DNA from: DASZZY01 sp036260395
GTDB taxonomy: Bacteria > Actinomycetota > UBA4738 > CALAEC01
Length of the DNA: 50,146 bases
Assembly: GCA_036260395.1 (NCBI GenBank)
Contig: DASZZY010000011.1
Span: 1 to 50,146, forward strand
Reading direction: 5' to 3'
Under the pieces are notes generated by a model. That model was given only the letters and a program-made list of their open reading frames with translations, did not search any database and had not been told where the DNA came from. Within the stretch, counting starts at the first letter, position 1; each line of letters starts with the position of its first letter. Below, in pieces: positions 50,040 through 50,146 of this stretch. The translations under genes were made by a program, and so were the position numbers.

Positions 50040-50146
50040 CGGACGACGGGAGTCCCGGGCGCCGCTCCAGACGGGGATCTCCCCCAGCCCGGAAGGCATG
50101 CGGACGGCCTTGGTCGTCACGAACTCCCGGATCGTCTCCAGCCCGT
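49939..50146. repeat. Perfect 95-bp inverted repeat at the window end (fold-back)
   Basis: Bases 49939-50033 (the aldehyde dehydrogenase 3' end) are the exact reverse complement of 50052-50146, with an 18-nt loop at 50034-50051 that includes the stop codon. The right arm runs to the last base, so its true length is unknown. A protein-coding sequence mirrored this precisely points to an assembly or amplification fold-back rather than a natural terminator. Confidence 0.97.

Noticed and set aside
47130..50120. 996-codon minus-strand open frame beginning with an ALDH-like C-terminal peptide
   Set aside because: It is antisense to the CocE hydrolase and ALDH genes; its first residues match the ALDH only because of the terminal inverted repeat. 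The composition (His/Asp/Arg/Gly-rich) is that of a G+C-rich shadow frame.

Overview
The window is high-G+C DNA (roughly 70% by eye) with many GTG starts. It carries actinobacterial marks: a DUF4333 lipoprotein, several leaderless promoters (T-A-N3-T placed 6-7 nt before the start codon), and the conserved order comEA-comEC-holA / rpsT / lepA-hemW-hrcA-dnaJ-rsmE / HIT-phoH-ybeY-corC-cdd-era. I infer an uncultured or little-studied member of the Actinomycetota; the class cannot be fixed from the sequence. No CRISPR array, insertion sequence, rRNA or complete tRNA was found.

Region 1 (1-25.4 kb) is housekeeping. On the minus strand lie the start of an aldehyde dehydrogenase and deoC. Two small plus-strand lipoproteins follow (DUF4333 and a cupredoxin). 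A long minus-strand run then holds protein quality control, translation and RNA functions: era, cdd, a CBS/CorC membrane protein, ybeY, phoH, a HIT protein, an M23-like/RTX exoprotein, rsmE, dnaJ, hrcA (with a CIRCE operator), hemW and lepA. Opposite lepA is rpsT, and this pair is divided by a 51-bp gap holding two divergent leaderless promoters. After that come a DoxX-like membrane protein, holA, comEC and comEA (DNA uptake and polymerase delta), an EamA exporter with an O-methyltransferase, a zinc-ribbon membrane protein, leuS and a Na/Pi-cotransporter-like protein.

Region 2 (25.4-31.4 kb) is signalling and miscellaneous: an anti-sigma-type ATPase fused to a methanogen-output-domain-like module, a 68-residue orphan protein, a secreted trypsin-like protease, a small CxxC protein, UDP-galactopyranose mutase, a GAF-adenylate/guanylate cyclase and an OsmC peroxidase. 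A degenerate tRNA 3'-end lies at 30.76 kb.

Region 3 (31.4-50.1 kb) looks like an accessory catabolic island for an unidentified, probably nitrogen-containing organic substrate. It holds an XRE-cupin regulator, a broken amidohydrolase, a 3-hydroxyisobutyrate-dehydrogenase-like enzyme, a DMT transporter, a nitrilase, two aldehyde dehydrogenases, an MmgE/PrpD protein, a TPP-dependent dehydrogenase E1 alpha/beta pair without E2/E3, an AhpD-fold protein lacking its cysteines, a TauC/SsuC-type ABC importer (permease, ATPase and a separately transcribed lipoprotein), a creatinase-like M24 protein lacking most metal ligands, and a CocE/X-Pro-peptidase hydrolase. The roles fit together as import, C-N or ester hydrolysis, and oxidation of the resulting aldehyde and oxo-acid, but the substrate is inference only.

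The last 208 bases form a perfect 95-bp inverted repeat (18-nt loop) of the terminal aldehyde dehydrogenase 3' end that runs to the final base. It most likely marks a fold-back assembly artefact at a contig end.
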